From contig JAGTJL010000007.1 in the NCBI GenBank assembly GCA_020746875.1, forward strand, positions 2,604,001-2,668,000: 64,000 nucleotides of DNA, in the 5' to 3' direction. Source of the stretch: Rhexocercosporidium sp. MPI-PUGE-AT-0058. Its lineage: Eukaryota; Ascomycota; Leotiomycetes; Helotiales. The position numbers were made by a program, and so were the translations under genes. Positions 34,601-47,229 of this stretch are shown here, in pieces; the stretch's first letter is position 1, and each line of letters opens with the position of its first letter. The notes under the pieces were generated by a model that had not been told where the DNA came from, did no database searches, and saw only the letters and a program-made list of their open reading frames with translations.

Positions 34601-35557
34601 TGAAGCTGAGTGGCGGACACAGGAAGTCTATGGACCCCGTGAAATCTGATTTCGCAAGCGGGTTATTGATAATACTTTTCATGTTTATCGAAGCTGGATT
34701 TGGACATAGCTTGCCGAAATTGCTGTTGACGTTTGCGTCAGAAGTTTTGCAATTAATAGGCCATCAATGAATCTGTTGAATAATAATTATCTGGTGGTGC
34801 TTCTGTAAATTCAATACTTGGCGTGAAACCAGACATGTTCATTTTCTGTCGATGACCACGCTCGATTTAGCCATAGCATGACTGTGGCAGAATCTCCAAA
34901 TCAGCTTCCAGTTCTGACTGAATTGGCATTTAACTCTAACTTCTAGCCATTTCCTCAGTGTCGATGCCTGTCATCACCCCCAATACTATACTCAGCAAAC
35001 AAGTCATGACTTCCAGCTCCGAACAGATCTAAGCTCCAAAGACAAGATTCGTTAAGACCTACTATTAAATCTGAGAACAACAAGAAATGAATTCATGCTA
35101 AACAATTCAAATTTCCCGTCAAGTAAAATCCATTGGTCCAGAATGCTTTGTAATGCTTACGAATCTCTTCCTATTATCGGCCCCATCAAACCTGCATAAA
35201 CGAAACGCCACATCCTCGTACAAGCTTCTTGTGCACCCTGCGCCCTTCTCCACGTTTCAAATTTCTCTTATTCATTTTCCTTAAACGGTATAGCTCAGGT
35301 ACAATCGGATTATTAACCCACATTTTACGGGAGGCAAGAAATATGACATCAAGATATCGAGAATACGAGAGAGACGCCGAAGCTTGCCCTTACAAGGGAG
35401 CTCTGGAGATGAGAATAAAAGGAAATCTCACCTCTCTCTTATTTTCGTTTCTTCTCTTTTCTTCAGCAGTCAGCCCAAATACCAACATCAATTCTAGAAC
35501 TCACACATCAAGGAAATAACAACAATCGCTTATATTTTCCCTCCCACCACCATCGAA
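31650..35557. other. Gene-free transition of about 3.9 kb
   Basis: The GC-rich part to about 32,190 is the promoter side of the chromodomain gene. From about 32,200 the sequence becomes more AT-rich but still contains normal CpA/TpG, so it is not RIP-mutated like the region past 37.8 kb. Frames such as 32897-33247 have no family resemblance. I see no gene, RNA or clear repeat. Confidence 0.45.
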
Positions 35558-36271
35558 ATGCGCTATCAAAGCCTCTTCCTCCTAGCCAGCCTGGCATCCA
35601 ACACACTTGCTCACCACTCCCTTACCTCCCGACAATCCAGTACCTGCGACCAACAGCGGTTAACCTGCGGTGCTGCCCCAGGTGCCAATCAATCGCTCTG
35701 CGCGGTACAAAAGGAGGCGTGCGATGCCTGTGAAGCAGCATATGAATCTTATGTTACATCGCCAGGATCTAACAAATCTTTTGCTGCGTCTTTGCGGGAC
35801 GAATGTTTTGCTGCCTCAAAGGAGGGTAGTGGCGATGGTGTTGTTCCGATTATAAGCACTTTTAGTGCTGCGCAAGCAGGTGGTGCGAGTGCTACACCGA
35901 CAACTGGTATGTTCAAGCTCTCCCATAGGAATATCCTGATGTGATATTTGCTAATCATAATAACAGCAAGATCCTCTTCAACTGCCTCTGCCTCGACCAC
36001 CCCCACTACAAGCGGGGCTTCCTCGGTGTCAACAACAACCACGATTCTCGCAAACCCAGGATCCACCTCTTATCCTTCAGTTGTAGGATCCACGACTACA
36101 ATCGTTGGAACAACTCTTGCACCTTCCACAACATTGAACACCGGTACAACTCCAGGAAACCTAACCGCCATCCCTTCACCTACATCGACGCCCTTTAACG
36201 GTGGTGCTGATACTTCGAAGCCAATTGGAGTGATGGGACTGCTAATTTTGGGTGCTGCGATGGTTTTGTAA
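35558..36271 (+). CDS. Small Cys-rich GPI-type surface protein (2 exons)
   Basis: Exons 35558-35906 and 35967-36271 (intron 60 nt, branch-like GCTAATC) encode 217 residues. A signal peptide (MRYQSLFLLASLASNTLA) is followed by six cysteines within about 90 residues (STCDQQRLTC, SLCAVQKEACDAC, DEC). A Ser/Thr-rich, probably O-glycosylated stalk comes next, then a hydrophobic tail (PIGVMGLLILGAAMVL) typical of GPI attachment. I do not recognise a named family. The layout is that of a fungal cell-wall or effector-like surface protein. The start was chosen for the signal peptide; CCACCACCATCGAAATG is a good leader context. It is the last intact gene before the repeat compartment, about 1.6 kb away. 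Confidence 0.75.
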
Positions 36272-36879
36272 ACGATTTGCCGATAAAATCCTTTTCTGAT
36301 GCCGAGCTGTATTTGTAATCTTAGATCCATTTCTTATGCGCAAATATCAATATACTATTCAAATCCTACTAATAAAAGCCTATGAGCCTTGAACGTATAT
36401 ACCCTTACTTATATGTATGTGATATTTTTGTTCTGTGTTTCGCTCTGGGCTAGGTCGTCGGATCAAGAGAATAATTCAGCAGAGAAATGAGTTTAACAAA
36501 GAAGGGCATTTGTGACAACCCGAAGAGGGTAGCTACGCTCAAGCAGTCATTTGTGAGTAGCATTGAGTCTCTTATTTTTTTTTTTTTGCGTAAGAGAAGT
36601 GTGCCAGGACAACGTAGATCTCCCGATGGGTTCCTTCGATAGGGGATAGAGCGCGTGAGTGGAGACAAGTTTGATGATTCCTCAACCGCGTATTCGCCTC
36701 CAGATCCAACTTTAAGCACGGCACATGCAACTCTCACTAACCCCCCCTCCCCTCCCTACAACACCATTTCCTAGCTGATAATGGCCGTCTGGAACCAATA
36801 AAAAGTCGCAGCATTGCAGCACTCTCCGATCTCGCTCAATTCACTTTTGCTGATTTTGCATCCAACCCTGATCTCGACT

Positions 36880-37514
36880 TTAGGACTTGTTCCACACTAC
36901 CGTCCAAGAGCAAGATTTGAACCCCGACGTTAAAGGCTTGGACGCACAAGCAGCCTTATACGAAACATTTCGCAATGGCGTGTACTTCAAAGAAGACCAA
37001 AGCGCATCCTACATCATTCATCTCAACAGAAATAGCTAATCTCAAAAGTCTCCGGCGAGCGCCCTCACTCCAACGCACAGCACCAAACTGTTCACCAATA
37101 CGCAGATACAAATCATCGAGGGTACTTGCGACGATTCCGAGAAATTGAACAGCAAAGAGCGAGTGTATCGGAATACTCTAAGCTGCAATGGCATGGGTCA
37201 AGGAACGATATGATTTCGACTTTGACCAATGGGCTAATCCATTCGAAAAACAATATACTATGAAAATTGACTTTCTTAGGGGGAAACTCTATATTAATAA
37301 GCTGGATTTCGAAAGGAGTTTTGCGCGAAGTCTAGTCAAACCACGGACGAAGACTATAAGCAAGCGCTTGCTGGCAAGGATTGCAGAGAAAATAGACAAG
37401 AATCTGCCTGTAGAGCTATTCGGCATTGACATACTACCCTTTTCAACTCGTTGGCTCAGCAGAAAATTCACATTAACTAGCCGAACTTCCGAATCTCAAG
37501 TTGAAGTGCGCTGA
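36880..37514 (+). pseudogene. Decayed coding remnant, unknown family
   Basis: A protein-like segment (NPDVKGLDAQAALYETFRNG, continuing VYFKEDQSASYIIHLNRN) reads open before a TAG, preceded by no ATG in frame. A further piece in another frame (QQRASVSEYSKLQWHGSRND) leads toward a 108-codon frame at 37188-37514. The pieces lie in different frames without clean splice signals. This looks like a broken gene at the edge of the transposon block. I do not recognise the family. Confidence 0.35.
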
Positions 37515-37863
37515 ACAAATATAAGTATTGCAATATCGCATATGCTGCTGAGGCTTAAAATATCCTAGAAAAGTCCCGTGACTGTCTTCCTTACCCAGCG
37601 TGTCAAAGGAATAGACTAGACTAGAATACCACGTGATATTATATTCTAGTCATATACATCTTATCTTATTCTATTCTAGTTAACTAATTTTAGTTAGTAT
37701 TCTATTCTAGTTAATTATTATTAACTAATTATTAGTAAGGAAGTGGCAGACCAATTAGAGGTCCTCGCTTAATTTAAAGTCCGGGAAGTATGGCAACCTT
37801 ACTTAATCTAGTAAAGCTTAGAGCCTAAAGCTCATTAAGCGAAGTCGGCGATAAGGAACCTTC
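37515..37863. other. Junction between gene compartment and transposon block
   Basis: AT-rich junction with a 17-bp direct repeat (37667-37683 and 37698-37714, TATTCTATTCTAGTTAA) and several CTAGAATA/TATTCTAG palindromic words. No coding content. It may be a scar of an older insertion. Confidence 0.4.
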
Positions 37864-40446
37864 TGTTACGACCTCCGATGCGCCTCGTATTACCGATACA
37901 GCTGTTAAGGCTGCTTTAGTCACGTGGAGGCTGCTTTGCTCGTAGCATTACCTTTGGCCTAGCAATTATAGCGCTAGACCTAATCGGGAAAAGCTAAAGA
38001 GATCTTTTTTATATTTATATTAAAGCTCTTTTTTATAAAGAGCTCTTTTTTTCTTTTTGTTTTTTCTTTTTAATTTTAAGCGTAATTTTAAGTTTAAATA
38101 TAAAGCTATTTTTTATATTATATTAACCTTTAGTTAGCCGTAATATAAGAAAAGATTAAGAACTCCTTCGCTATAAAGCGTTATATTTTATTAAGTTTTA
38201 CGCGTTACGTTTTTTTACTTTTATAATAAATTAACGACGAATTTTAATACTTTAGCTTATTCGACAGATAAATACTTTTCTACTAATAATAAATTATTTT
38301 AAAAAAAGCTAGAAAACCTCTTGCCGTTAACTTGCCTTATATAATTTAACGCGCGCTATTCGAACTTCGACTTCGACTTATATCTGATTAATAAATCGAT
38401 TAATAACCTTAAATACTTCTTTACTTTATATTATTATTACTTCCGACTTCTTTCTCTTATCGGCGAAGTTCTAAAAAAAAAAGCGCCTTTTTACGGCTAA
38501 ATTTTACTAATACTTTTATCCTTTCGGTCGAGATTTTTATAAAGAAACCTAATAACTTCGAAGAACCCGATTCCGATTCGGAAGATAAACCCCAAAATTA
38601 CTTCGACGCCTCGCTAGAGCTTACCGCTATTATAAAAGGCCTTATTCTCGCTTAATAAATAAAAGTAAATTAATTAATCGAGATCTTTATTAACTTTACT
38701 ATTATTATCGCTATTAAGTAAGCCTTCGATTAATATATTACTTATAACTTTCGCTACGAGACTCGTATCTTTTTCTCTTAAAATAACCGATTGGCACGTG
38801 CTTTTACGGCAGACTTTTAGCTAATCGCCGACTATTACTTATTAAAGCTAAATAATTCGGTCCGAGTTATAAAGCTTTTTAAAATCAAGTACTTTCGTAT
38901 TTTCTTTAGCGATTATAAGGGCGATATTAAGTACGATACTTAGAAAATAAAAATAAAGCTATTTATAAAAGAATACTTAAGTAACTTTAAGAATAAAATA
39001 TTATAAATTAAAGCTTATTTTTAATGTATTATTAGCGAAGTAAAGATTATTATCTTTTAATATATAAACCCCGAATTTACTAGTACTTTCGAGATTGCCG
39101 CCGACGTTTTAACGGCTTTAAATTAGCGATTCTTTAATTATAACCGAATTTAAGTTATTAAAAGAATATATAATTAGTTATTAATAAATAATATAATTTA
39201 TAACGACTTCCGAATTAAATTTATTTCTTATATTATTATTAATAAGATTGCTTACTTTTACTAGTTTAAGAACGTATATAAAAAGGTCTTCCCGGCTTTT
39301 AAGCGTATAATTTATATAAAAAAGTATAAGATAAAAAGAAATTATATAATTTTAAACGAATTCTTAATTATTACGAACCGGGAATTTCGTAATATCGTAT
39401 TAAAAAAAGCCGTAACGACTCGTAAAGCTTAAATTAACGTTAATTTTAATAATTACGACGCGCGCGGTATTTTTAAAAAAGAAAGCTAGCGTATAACTTC
39501 TCTTACGCCGGCTATAATAATATAAAGACTTTTAATATTTACTTATAGATTATTAATAAAAGTTCGCTCGCGCTTGTTATCCCCGGCTTTGTTCCTCCGT
39601 CGCTTTAAATCTCTTATACCGCCTCTTATTCTTAAAAACGTCTCTTTTAATACTTGCTTTTATTATAATAAGATTAGCTATTAAGCTAGCGACTGCCTTA
39701 AGCGCCGAAGAAATTAAGCTCTTAATAAGTCGATTTCTTAATTAATCGTCGGCAAAGACTTAAAGATTAACGAGTTATTAAAAAACTCTTAAGCTGTAAT
39801 AAAGACTTATACTTCGGCGTAAGTTATAACTTATAAAAGGATTTAATATTTAATTTCCGTATTCTTATCGAAAGACGATAATTCTTAATTAGTATTAAAT
39901 TAAGAAAGAATAAATTCTTTATTAAAATACTTATATATATTAACGGCGGAGCGAATATTTTCGATGTAATTAAAACCTCCTTTGTATACCGACTCGTTAA
40001 GTAATTTAATATTTCTTTCGTAATATTCTTTTAATTAATTATCTTAATTAATTATAATAGCAAGAAAGGCAAGCTTATTAATACGGCTGTTTTATTTACT
40101 TTAATTATCGACCGCCGGCGGATTAACTTCTTTTTCTTAATAATTAACTTAAGAAATACCGATATCTTAATTAATCAGAAGTTCCTCGAGTATTACGACT
40201 TAAAGTAATTATATATAAAGAACTGTAACCGACTAAAATAGCCGTTAAATATACTCGTATAGCTGTACTTTAATCAGCGAGTCTTTATTAATATTAACCG
40301 TTCCGATAAGTTAATTATTAAGTCTTATTAGCTTAATACGGAATAAAAGAACGCTTTCTTAAACTTAAATAATTATCGCCGGAAGTAAGCTAGGATTACG
40401 GCACTCGACGATTCTCTTAAGCCCAAGGTCTTTATACGACTTATAG
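37864..40446 (+). mobile_element. Gypsy-A copy 1: 5' LTR, gag and protease part, RIP-mutated
   Basis: The element starts TGTTACGACCTCCGATGCGC at 37864, and the same sequence recurs at 40447 as the start of copy 2. The internal part matches copy 2 (47230-48637 and 61073 onward) with mostly C/T and G/A differences. A gag zinc knuckle at about 39,655-39,715 reads CFYYNK...ASDC, with the second Cys changed to Tyr. A retropepsin-like region follows at about 39,900-40,200. The copy stops at 40446, where copy 2 begins, so its RT, integrase and 3' LTR either lie beyond the window or are lost. The LTR's inner boundary cannot be set because the partner LTR is not visible. Confidence 0.75.
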
Positions 40447-41032
40447 TATTACGACCTCCGATGCGCCTCGTATTACCGACATAATTATTAAGGCTGCTTT
40501 AATTACGTGGAAGCTGCTTTGCTTATAATATTACTTTTAGCTTAGCAATTATAGCGCTAGATCTAATCGAGAAAAGCTAGAAAGACTTTTTTTATATTTA
40601 TATTAAAGTTTTTTTTTATAAAAAGCTTTTTTTTTCTTTTTATTTTTTCTTTTTAATTTTAAGCGTAATTTTAAATTTAAATATAAAATTATCTTTTATA
40701 TTATATTAACTTTTAATTAATTATAATATAAGAAAAGATTAAAAACTTTTTTATTATAAAGCGTTATATTTTATTAAGTTTTACGCGTTATATTTTCTTA
40801 TTCTTATAATAAATTAATAACGAACTTTAATACTTTAGCTTATTTAATAAATAAATATTTCTTTATTAATAGCAGATTACTTTAAAGAAAGCTAGAAAAC
40901 TCTTTGCTATTAACCTACTTTATATAATTTAACGCGCGCTATTCGAACTTCGACTTCGATTTATATTTAATTAATAAATTAATTAATAATCTTAAATATT
41001 TCTTTATTCCGTATTACTATTACTTTCGACTT

Positions 41033-41037
41033 CTTCT
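41033..41037. repeat. Target-site duplication of Copia, left
   Basis: CTTCT, matching 47225-47229. Removing the element with one copy restores alignment to Gypsy-A copy 1 (around 38,450). Confidence 0.85.
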
Positions 41038-41346
41038 TGTGAGAATAGGCGAGCCAATCAGAGTGAGGAAGCGCAGTAGGTGAGGACACGTGATCAAAGA
41101 CAAAGTAGAATTAATTGTTTGCTTAAAGAGCTAAAAGAGCTCTTCGGTAGTTATATATAAAATAATAGCTTCTCTAGAAGCTTCTACGACTACGTAACTG
41201 ATTACGTAGCCTATACAAGCTACGTAATTAAATACGAGCGTAATTTCCCGGAATACGAAGGTAATTTCCGGGCCGCGTAAGCAGTAGAAACCCCTTCGGC
41301 TATTCTAAGGTAGAATCGGCACGAGTTACCGAAGTGAAATCTAATA
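41038..41346 (-). repeat. Copia 3' LTR
   Basis: 309 bp, starting TGTGAGAATAGG and ending CTAATA; pairs with 46916-47224. Confidence 0.92.
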
Positions 41347-41499
41347 CGCTCTCTTAATAAGTGACGTAATAGCTTTATAAGCTTATATATAAGCTAGCTT
41401 TAAAGCAGAGCTTATATTTATAAGAATAGAGTAAATACATGAAATACCCTTTACGAAAAGTAAGCCAGATATAAAGAAAAAGAAATACAAATTATAATC

Positions 41500-44400
41500 T
41501 CGTTTCCTCCGCTTTAGCCCTATTCGGCTAGTCTTAAAAGCCTTATGAATTCAATGAATTTAGGCTTATCTAGCGGCTTCGTAAAGCCGTCGGCTTTTTG
41601 TTTAGACCCTTTTATATAAATTAAGTCTATTTCGCCTTAATTTATAAAGTCGCGAACGTAATAATATTTAACGGCAATATACTTTGTCCTCTCGTCGAAT
41701 TGAGAGTTATTAGCTAATAAGAGAGCGCCGTTATTATCCGTATAAACGGGGAATCGTTCTTGCATGTAATAGCCTAATTCGGTTAGAAGCTGCTTTATAT
41801 AAACAGCTTCTTTAAAAGCCGAATTAATAGTTATATATTCGGCCTTAGTCGTGCTTTAAGCTATAATACTTTAGAGCTTGCTTTTCCAGCTGAATAAGCA
41901 ACTCGCTAAGTAAAAGCTCAAGCTGCTAGTCGATTTAGCCGTACTAATATCTCCGGCGTAATCGGCGTCGCAATAGCCGCTTATATATCGATTAGAGCTT
42001 TTTTCGTAGATTAGCCTTAGCTTTTTTGATCCTTTTAGGTATTTAAGCACGTTTTTAAAGGCAATTAAGTGATCGGCGCTAAGGTTACTAGCGAATCGAG
42101 CGAGCTTTATAACCGAGTAGCAAATATCGGGTCTAATTGCTAGCGTAAGAAACAAGAGGCAGCCTATAATTTATTGATATTAATTTATTTCCTCTTTATT
42201 AGCCTGATTAAGATTAGGCTCTAGCTTAGCCTTCGAATCCATTAGTATATCTTTAAGCTTACAGTCGGTCATATTAAACCGCGCTAGCACTTTCTTAATA
42301 TAACTCTCTTAGCTTAGCTTTATATAACCTTTATCTAAGTTATAGTCGATATTTATACCTAAGTAATCTTTTATTAGCCCTAAATCCTTTAATTTAAAGA
42401 GCTTTTTAAGCTCTTTAATAAAAGATTTGATATTATTAACGCTTAAGCCAATTATCGCTAAGTCGTTTACGTAAATAAAGACTATAAGCTATTGCTCCTT
42501 ATTAATTAAGATATAATTCTCGATAATTAAAGCTTGAAAACCGAGTTTTTAGACTAGGACTTCTTTTAGCGTAATAAACCAGAGCCTAGCTGACTGTTTT
42601 AGCCCGTATAAGGCTTTATTAAGCAGGAGTAGTTTACCAGCGTATTTTTGGGCATTTATACCTTCGGGAAGCACTATATACAGAATATTTACGTTAATAT
42701 TACTCTGTATAAAAGCCGAAATTATATCGACTTTCCATATAAGCCAACCGTAAAAGACCGCTAAGGCGAATATAAGTCGCTAAGCCATTTGTTTTACTAC
42801 GCTAGCAAAAGTATCTACGTAATTAAAGCCGTAAAGTTGCTCGAACCCTTTAGCGACGAATCTAGCTTTAAATTCGAAGTAATTAAGTGATTCTTTAATT
42901 TTATATACCTACCTCGTTTTTAAAGGCTTATAAGCCTTGCTAGCGTCTTTTAGCATTATTTCCCAAGTCTCGTAGCTTTCTAAGGAATTGGCTTCTTTTT
43001 CCATAGCTTTTAGCCAATAGTCCTTATACGGAAAGGCCATAGCCTCTTTAAGGCTTTTAAGCTCGTAAATTTGAAAGCCTTTAATCCGTTTAATAACGAC
43101 TTTATTAGCCTCTAGCTCTTCAGGTAGCTTTATTAGCCCTTAATCGAAGTCTTCGTCGATTTTAGAGCTTATTAAAGCCATAGAAGCTAGTCTCTTAGCG
43201 TTTTTATAAACAGAAAAAGCTTCTTTTTCCTCTTCGATCAACTAGTTATTTAACTAGCGAATAACCGTCTTAGAGCTTAAGTATATTACCGGCTGATTTT
43301 CTAAAGAGTTATTAAAGTCTTTAGCGCTAGTACTAGCGTTTCTAATTACGACGTTAAGCTCCCAGCTCGAATAATCCTTTCTAAGCCTCTTAATAGATGC
43401 TTTAGGCATTTCCGGGCTAGCCGTATTAAGCCTCTTATTAGCCTTTGGCGTTTAAGGGAGCTCTTATGCGAATAAGTCGGATTCGTCTTCAAAATCCGTT
43501 TTCTCGCCCTCTAATTAGTCGATAGGCGACTTTTCGCTTATATTACCTTTATTAAGCATATCGTCGTTAATACCACTTATTAGCTTAATAATATCGTTGC
43601 TAGCGCCTTCAAACTCTTCAAGTATTTCGACTGTATTATCGTAATCGAAGATATCGGTTTCTTCCGTCATATTATCTTTAAAGATTAAATCCTCTTTAAT
43701 TAAGACGTTTTTAAAGCTTATAACGGCTCTTTTACTCGGTAAATAAACTAAGTAATTATTAGAAGACTCAAAACCGATAAGAATACCCTTATCGGATTTA
43801 TCGGCTAGCTTATGAGCTCTTTTATTCTTAAGTACGTAAGTTAAAGAGCCTAGTATGCGAATATAGTCGATTGTCGGTAATTTACCGCATAAAGCTTCAA
43901 AAGGAGTCTTCTTTATGACGGAGTTATATAACCGATTCTTAATATGAGCTATTCCTTATAATAAATAAGGCCATAAAAATAAGGGTAATCTCTTAGCCTT
44001 ACAAACGCTAATTAGCCGCTCTATTAAGTATTTATTTAACCTTTCGGCTATCCCGTTTTAGGAAAAGGAATAAGGGCTAGTATATTCATATATATACCTT
44101 TTTTGCTTATAATAATGCGTCCATTTATTAGACTTGAATTCCCCGGCGTTATCGAGCTTAAAAGCTTTAATATTCGCCATAAATTTGTATTTAACGCTAT
44201 TTTGATTATTGAATTAATTATTAATCATATTATAAAAGTCGATTAAGACGTCATAAGCGTCGGCTTTAAGTTTTAAAGCATATAGCCAAATAGCTTTTGA
44301 TCCTTTATATATAATAATAAGGAAATAGCGCTCTCCTTTAAGTCCTTTAACTTTAAAAGGCCCCGCAATATCAATATCGAATATAATCAAAAGTAGCGCG

Positions 44401-44900
44401 TCTGATATAGGCTTTTTACTGCCGATCACGTGCATTTTGCCGCTATTACAAGCGTCACAGTCGGCTAGCCTGTCTTTTTATTGGATTTTCTTTAATCCAT
44501 AGCTTTTCTCGATCGTTTTAAGAATCGACTCTTTATTTATATGCACTAGCTTCTTATAATAAAAGTCTAGCGGCGAATTTGAGTCTACTTAATATATTAC
44601 AGGTTCGAGAGCGTCATTATCGACTTCCGCTTAAACGTAATAAGCGTTATAATCCCATTTAGCCTGTAATTGGCCTTTTTTATACTTTAATAAAGCACCG
44701 TTCTCGGTAAAGTTAATTGACCAGCCTTTCTTAATTATTTCCCTTAAGCTTAAAAGGGTCGTTTTTAGCCCCGGAATATAGTTTACCCGTTAGATAACTA
44801 CTTCCATGCCGTTATTGCCCTTAATAAGAATATCTCCCGTGCCTAATATCGGTAATACGTCGCCGTTAGCGATTATAACTGATTTGCGAAAGGTAAGTTA
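41500..44900 (-). pseudogene. Copia pol: integrase, RT, RNase H with scattered stops
   Basis: Reading leftward, the integrase core includes DIDIAGPFKVKG (about 44,370), the NGIAERLNKYL block and a region to about 43,450. The RT shows VDIISAFIQ, GLKQSARLW and the catalytic box YVND (42473-42462). The thumb and RNase H read RPDICYSV, GYCDADYAGD, STTKAEYI, TDNNGALLLANN and KADGFTKPL near 41,540. Only a handful of in-frame TAG/TAA codons interrupt the frame, so this polyprotein is the best preserved in the block. Limits are approximate. Confidence 0.85.
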
Positions 44901-45014
44901 ATAATTAAGTAACCATCCCTTATTAGGCGTATAGTGCTCGCTAGCACCGGAGTCTAGAACTAATCTATAATTATAAACAGTTCTAAAAGCTTAATTTGCA
45001 ATATCTCCCTCTAA

Positions 45015-46139
45015 TTAGTCAGAATCGGACTCGCTTAATTCCTCTATAGTATTTACAAAAGTACTTATAATTAAAGGTTCAAGCTGCACTTTAGGCTTCA
45101 TATTTGACCTACCCTTTAATAAGGGTAAGTCGTTTATATATGCCTTAATAGGCTTTTTAGCCCTCACGTGCTTATTAGGCGGCGTATAAGTCTTAGATAC
45201 GGCTATAATAGCCTTCGTAAACTCTGTTTTTAATTCGCTTTTTAACTCCTTAGCCTTTTTAGCCTTATTAGGCTTTTTATTCGGATTTTCCGAATTATTA
45301 GGCTTTAGCTCAGGGTATAAGACCCAGCACGTAAACGTTATATGTCCCGTGACTTTGCACTTATTGCAATGCTTCTTATTACCGCCTTTACCGCCTTTAA
45401 ACGCTTTATTAGCGTTAAGGTCAGCATTAGCGCCCATACGAGCTTCTTCCGAAATTAAGTCGTTAATTAGACCGTCAATATCGATATTCTTAAGATCACC
45501 TGACATTTTCTCGTATTTACGAGACGAAAAGGCGTCAAAAGAGCTCGGCAAGCCTTTTAATATTAGGCTAGCAATTACGGGCTTAAGAATCTCGCAGTCT
45601 AGCTGCTTTAGGTATATAGCGCTCGATTGGATTACGCTAGTATATTCGTCTATGCTCTTATAAGAGCTGTAATTGGAATCGACGATTTAATTTATATAAC
45701 GGCCGACTAGCTCAAGCGTTAATTAGCCGAAAGTAGATTGAATAACGTTCCATAGCTTTTTAGCCGTATCTTTATCTTTAAATCGCTCTTAATTTTCCAG
45801 CGATATAATCGACTTTAGCGCCCCTAGCGCTTTTTAGCTCTGCGTCTCAAAGTAGTTTAACTTCTCGTGATATTTTACGGCTAACTCATGAGAATAAGGG
45901 GCTAATACGGCTCTACCTCCTTCGGTACCCCTAGCGTAATATAAGGATTAGTCCGGAAGTAAAGCTTTGCCGGAAATATAAGGCATATAGCCGTTAATTT
46001 CCAGGAATAAGCTAGCGGGATTTATCCATTCAATATAATTAGATTTCCTTATTAGTTTCTCTCTTTTAAAAGCAGTAGCGGCCATTTTAAGCTTGTCTCG
46101 ATTGAGTTTAGCTTTAATTCCTTTAAGCGATTTTATCAC
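45015..46139 (-). pseudogene. Copia gag with zinc knuckle
   Basis: The N-terminal gag part is open at 46139-45948 (ends YISGKALLPD) and the C-terminal part at 45551-45015. The zinc knuckle reads CNKCKVTGHITFTC (CX2CX4HX4C, intact). A basic Asn/Lys-rich tail and an acidic end follow. The frame between the two parts is interrupted by stops. Confidence 0.85.
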
Positions 46140-46900
46140 TTATAATAATTTATTAAACTATTCTAGTCTTAGACTTTATTTAAATCTTTAACCTTACTTT
46201 AAAGCTACCCTCCTTGATTTAATATGCCCTAAATCGATTTAAAATCGATTAATTAAAGTAAAAAAGCCTTGCTAAGGACTTATTATTACTTTACCGAGGG
46301 TTTCGCTTAGCTAGTATTATAACAGGGTTCCCAGCGGTCTGCTTAGGCTCTTATTACAACGCTAGCGCCACTACTAGCTTAGTTTTTCTCACAGGAATTA
46401 ATAAGCTTAACTAATTATAACCCTCTCCGAGGATGGCTTCTTATACAACTAGAAAAGCCTAAAAACTATTATAATTTGTACTAAACTAATGACGATACGG
46501 ACAGCCACTCCCTAATACAAGCCACGCTAGCACGCTACTTATAGCTACTGCTAGCGCCGTAAAAGGTATAAGCGCTTAAGAATGAGAAATTTATTATAAG
46601 ACCTAGAACCGCAATTTAAGTAACTACGCGCGCTTATAACGTCTAAGGACCGCTAAGTTATAATTTCCTTAAAGTTTAGTCTCAGGGTCAAAGGCCTCGG
46701 GTCCGTAATACGTCCTAATCGGGTTAGTAAGGGCTCAAAGGGGTCTAGCTTACTTCAGTCAAGAGAAGCTAGTATAGCTTTATCGATAAGCGTTTGAACG
46801 GAAGCAGCCGAAGCGATATTAGCCGAGAAAGCTCAGCTAGTCGTCTCGATCAGGAAGTGTGTCGGGGGTAACTGATATTATTAGCTGCCTTAGCGAGTTT

Positions 46901-46915
46901 GCCGAATTGCTACCA
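46901..46915 (-). other. Copia primer-binding site
   Basis: TGGTAGCAATTCGGC on the minus strand begins exactly next to the 5' LTR. The TGG start fits pairing with a tRNA 3' CCA end. The particular tRNA was not determined. Confidence 0.7.
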
Positions 46916-47224
46916 TATGAGAATAGGCGAGCCAATCAGAGTGAGGAAGCGCAGTAAGTGAGGACACGTGATCAAAGACAAAGTAGAATTGATTATTTGC
47001 TTAAAGAGCTAGAAGAGCTCTTCGGTAGTTATATATAAAATAATAGCTTCTCTAGAAGCTTCTACGACTACGTAACTAATTACGTAGCCTATACGAGCTA
47101 CGTAATTAAATACGAGCGTAATTTCCCGGAATACGAAGGTAATTTCCGGGCCGCGTAAGCAGTAGAAACCCCTTCGGCTATTCTAGGGTAGAATCGGCAC
47201 GAGTTACCGAAGTGAAATCCAACA
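46916..47224 (-). repeat. Copia 5' LTR
   Basis: 309 bp, starting TATGAGAATAGG (TG changed to TA) and ending CCAACA; pairs with 41038-41346. Confidence 0.92.
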
Positions 47225-47229
47225 CTTCT
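47225..47229. repeat. Target-site duplication of Copia, right
   Basis: CTTCT, matching 41033-41037. Confidence 0.85.

Larger units (their letters stand above)
41038..47224 (-). mobile_element. Copia LTR retrotransposon, full length
   Basis: 6,187-bp element with two 309-bp LTRs, flanked by CTTCT (41033-41037 and 47225-47229). It is transcribed on the minus strand: the primer-binding site TGGTAGCAATTCGGC starts at 46915 next to the 5' LTR, and gag, integrase, RT and RNase H follow leftward. The integrase-before-RT order is diagnostic of Ty1/Copia. The LTRs differ at about ten positions, all transitions. It keeps more CpA/TpG than the Gypsy elements around it, so it looks younger or less mutated. 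Confidence 0.92.
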
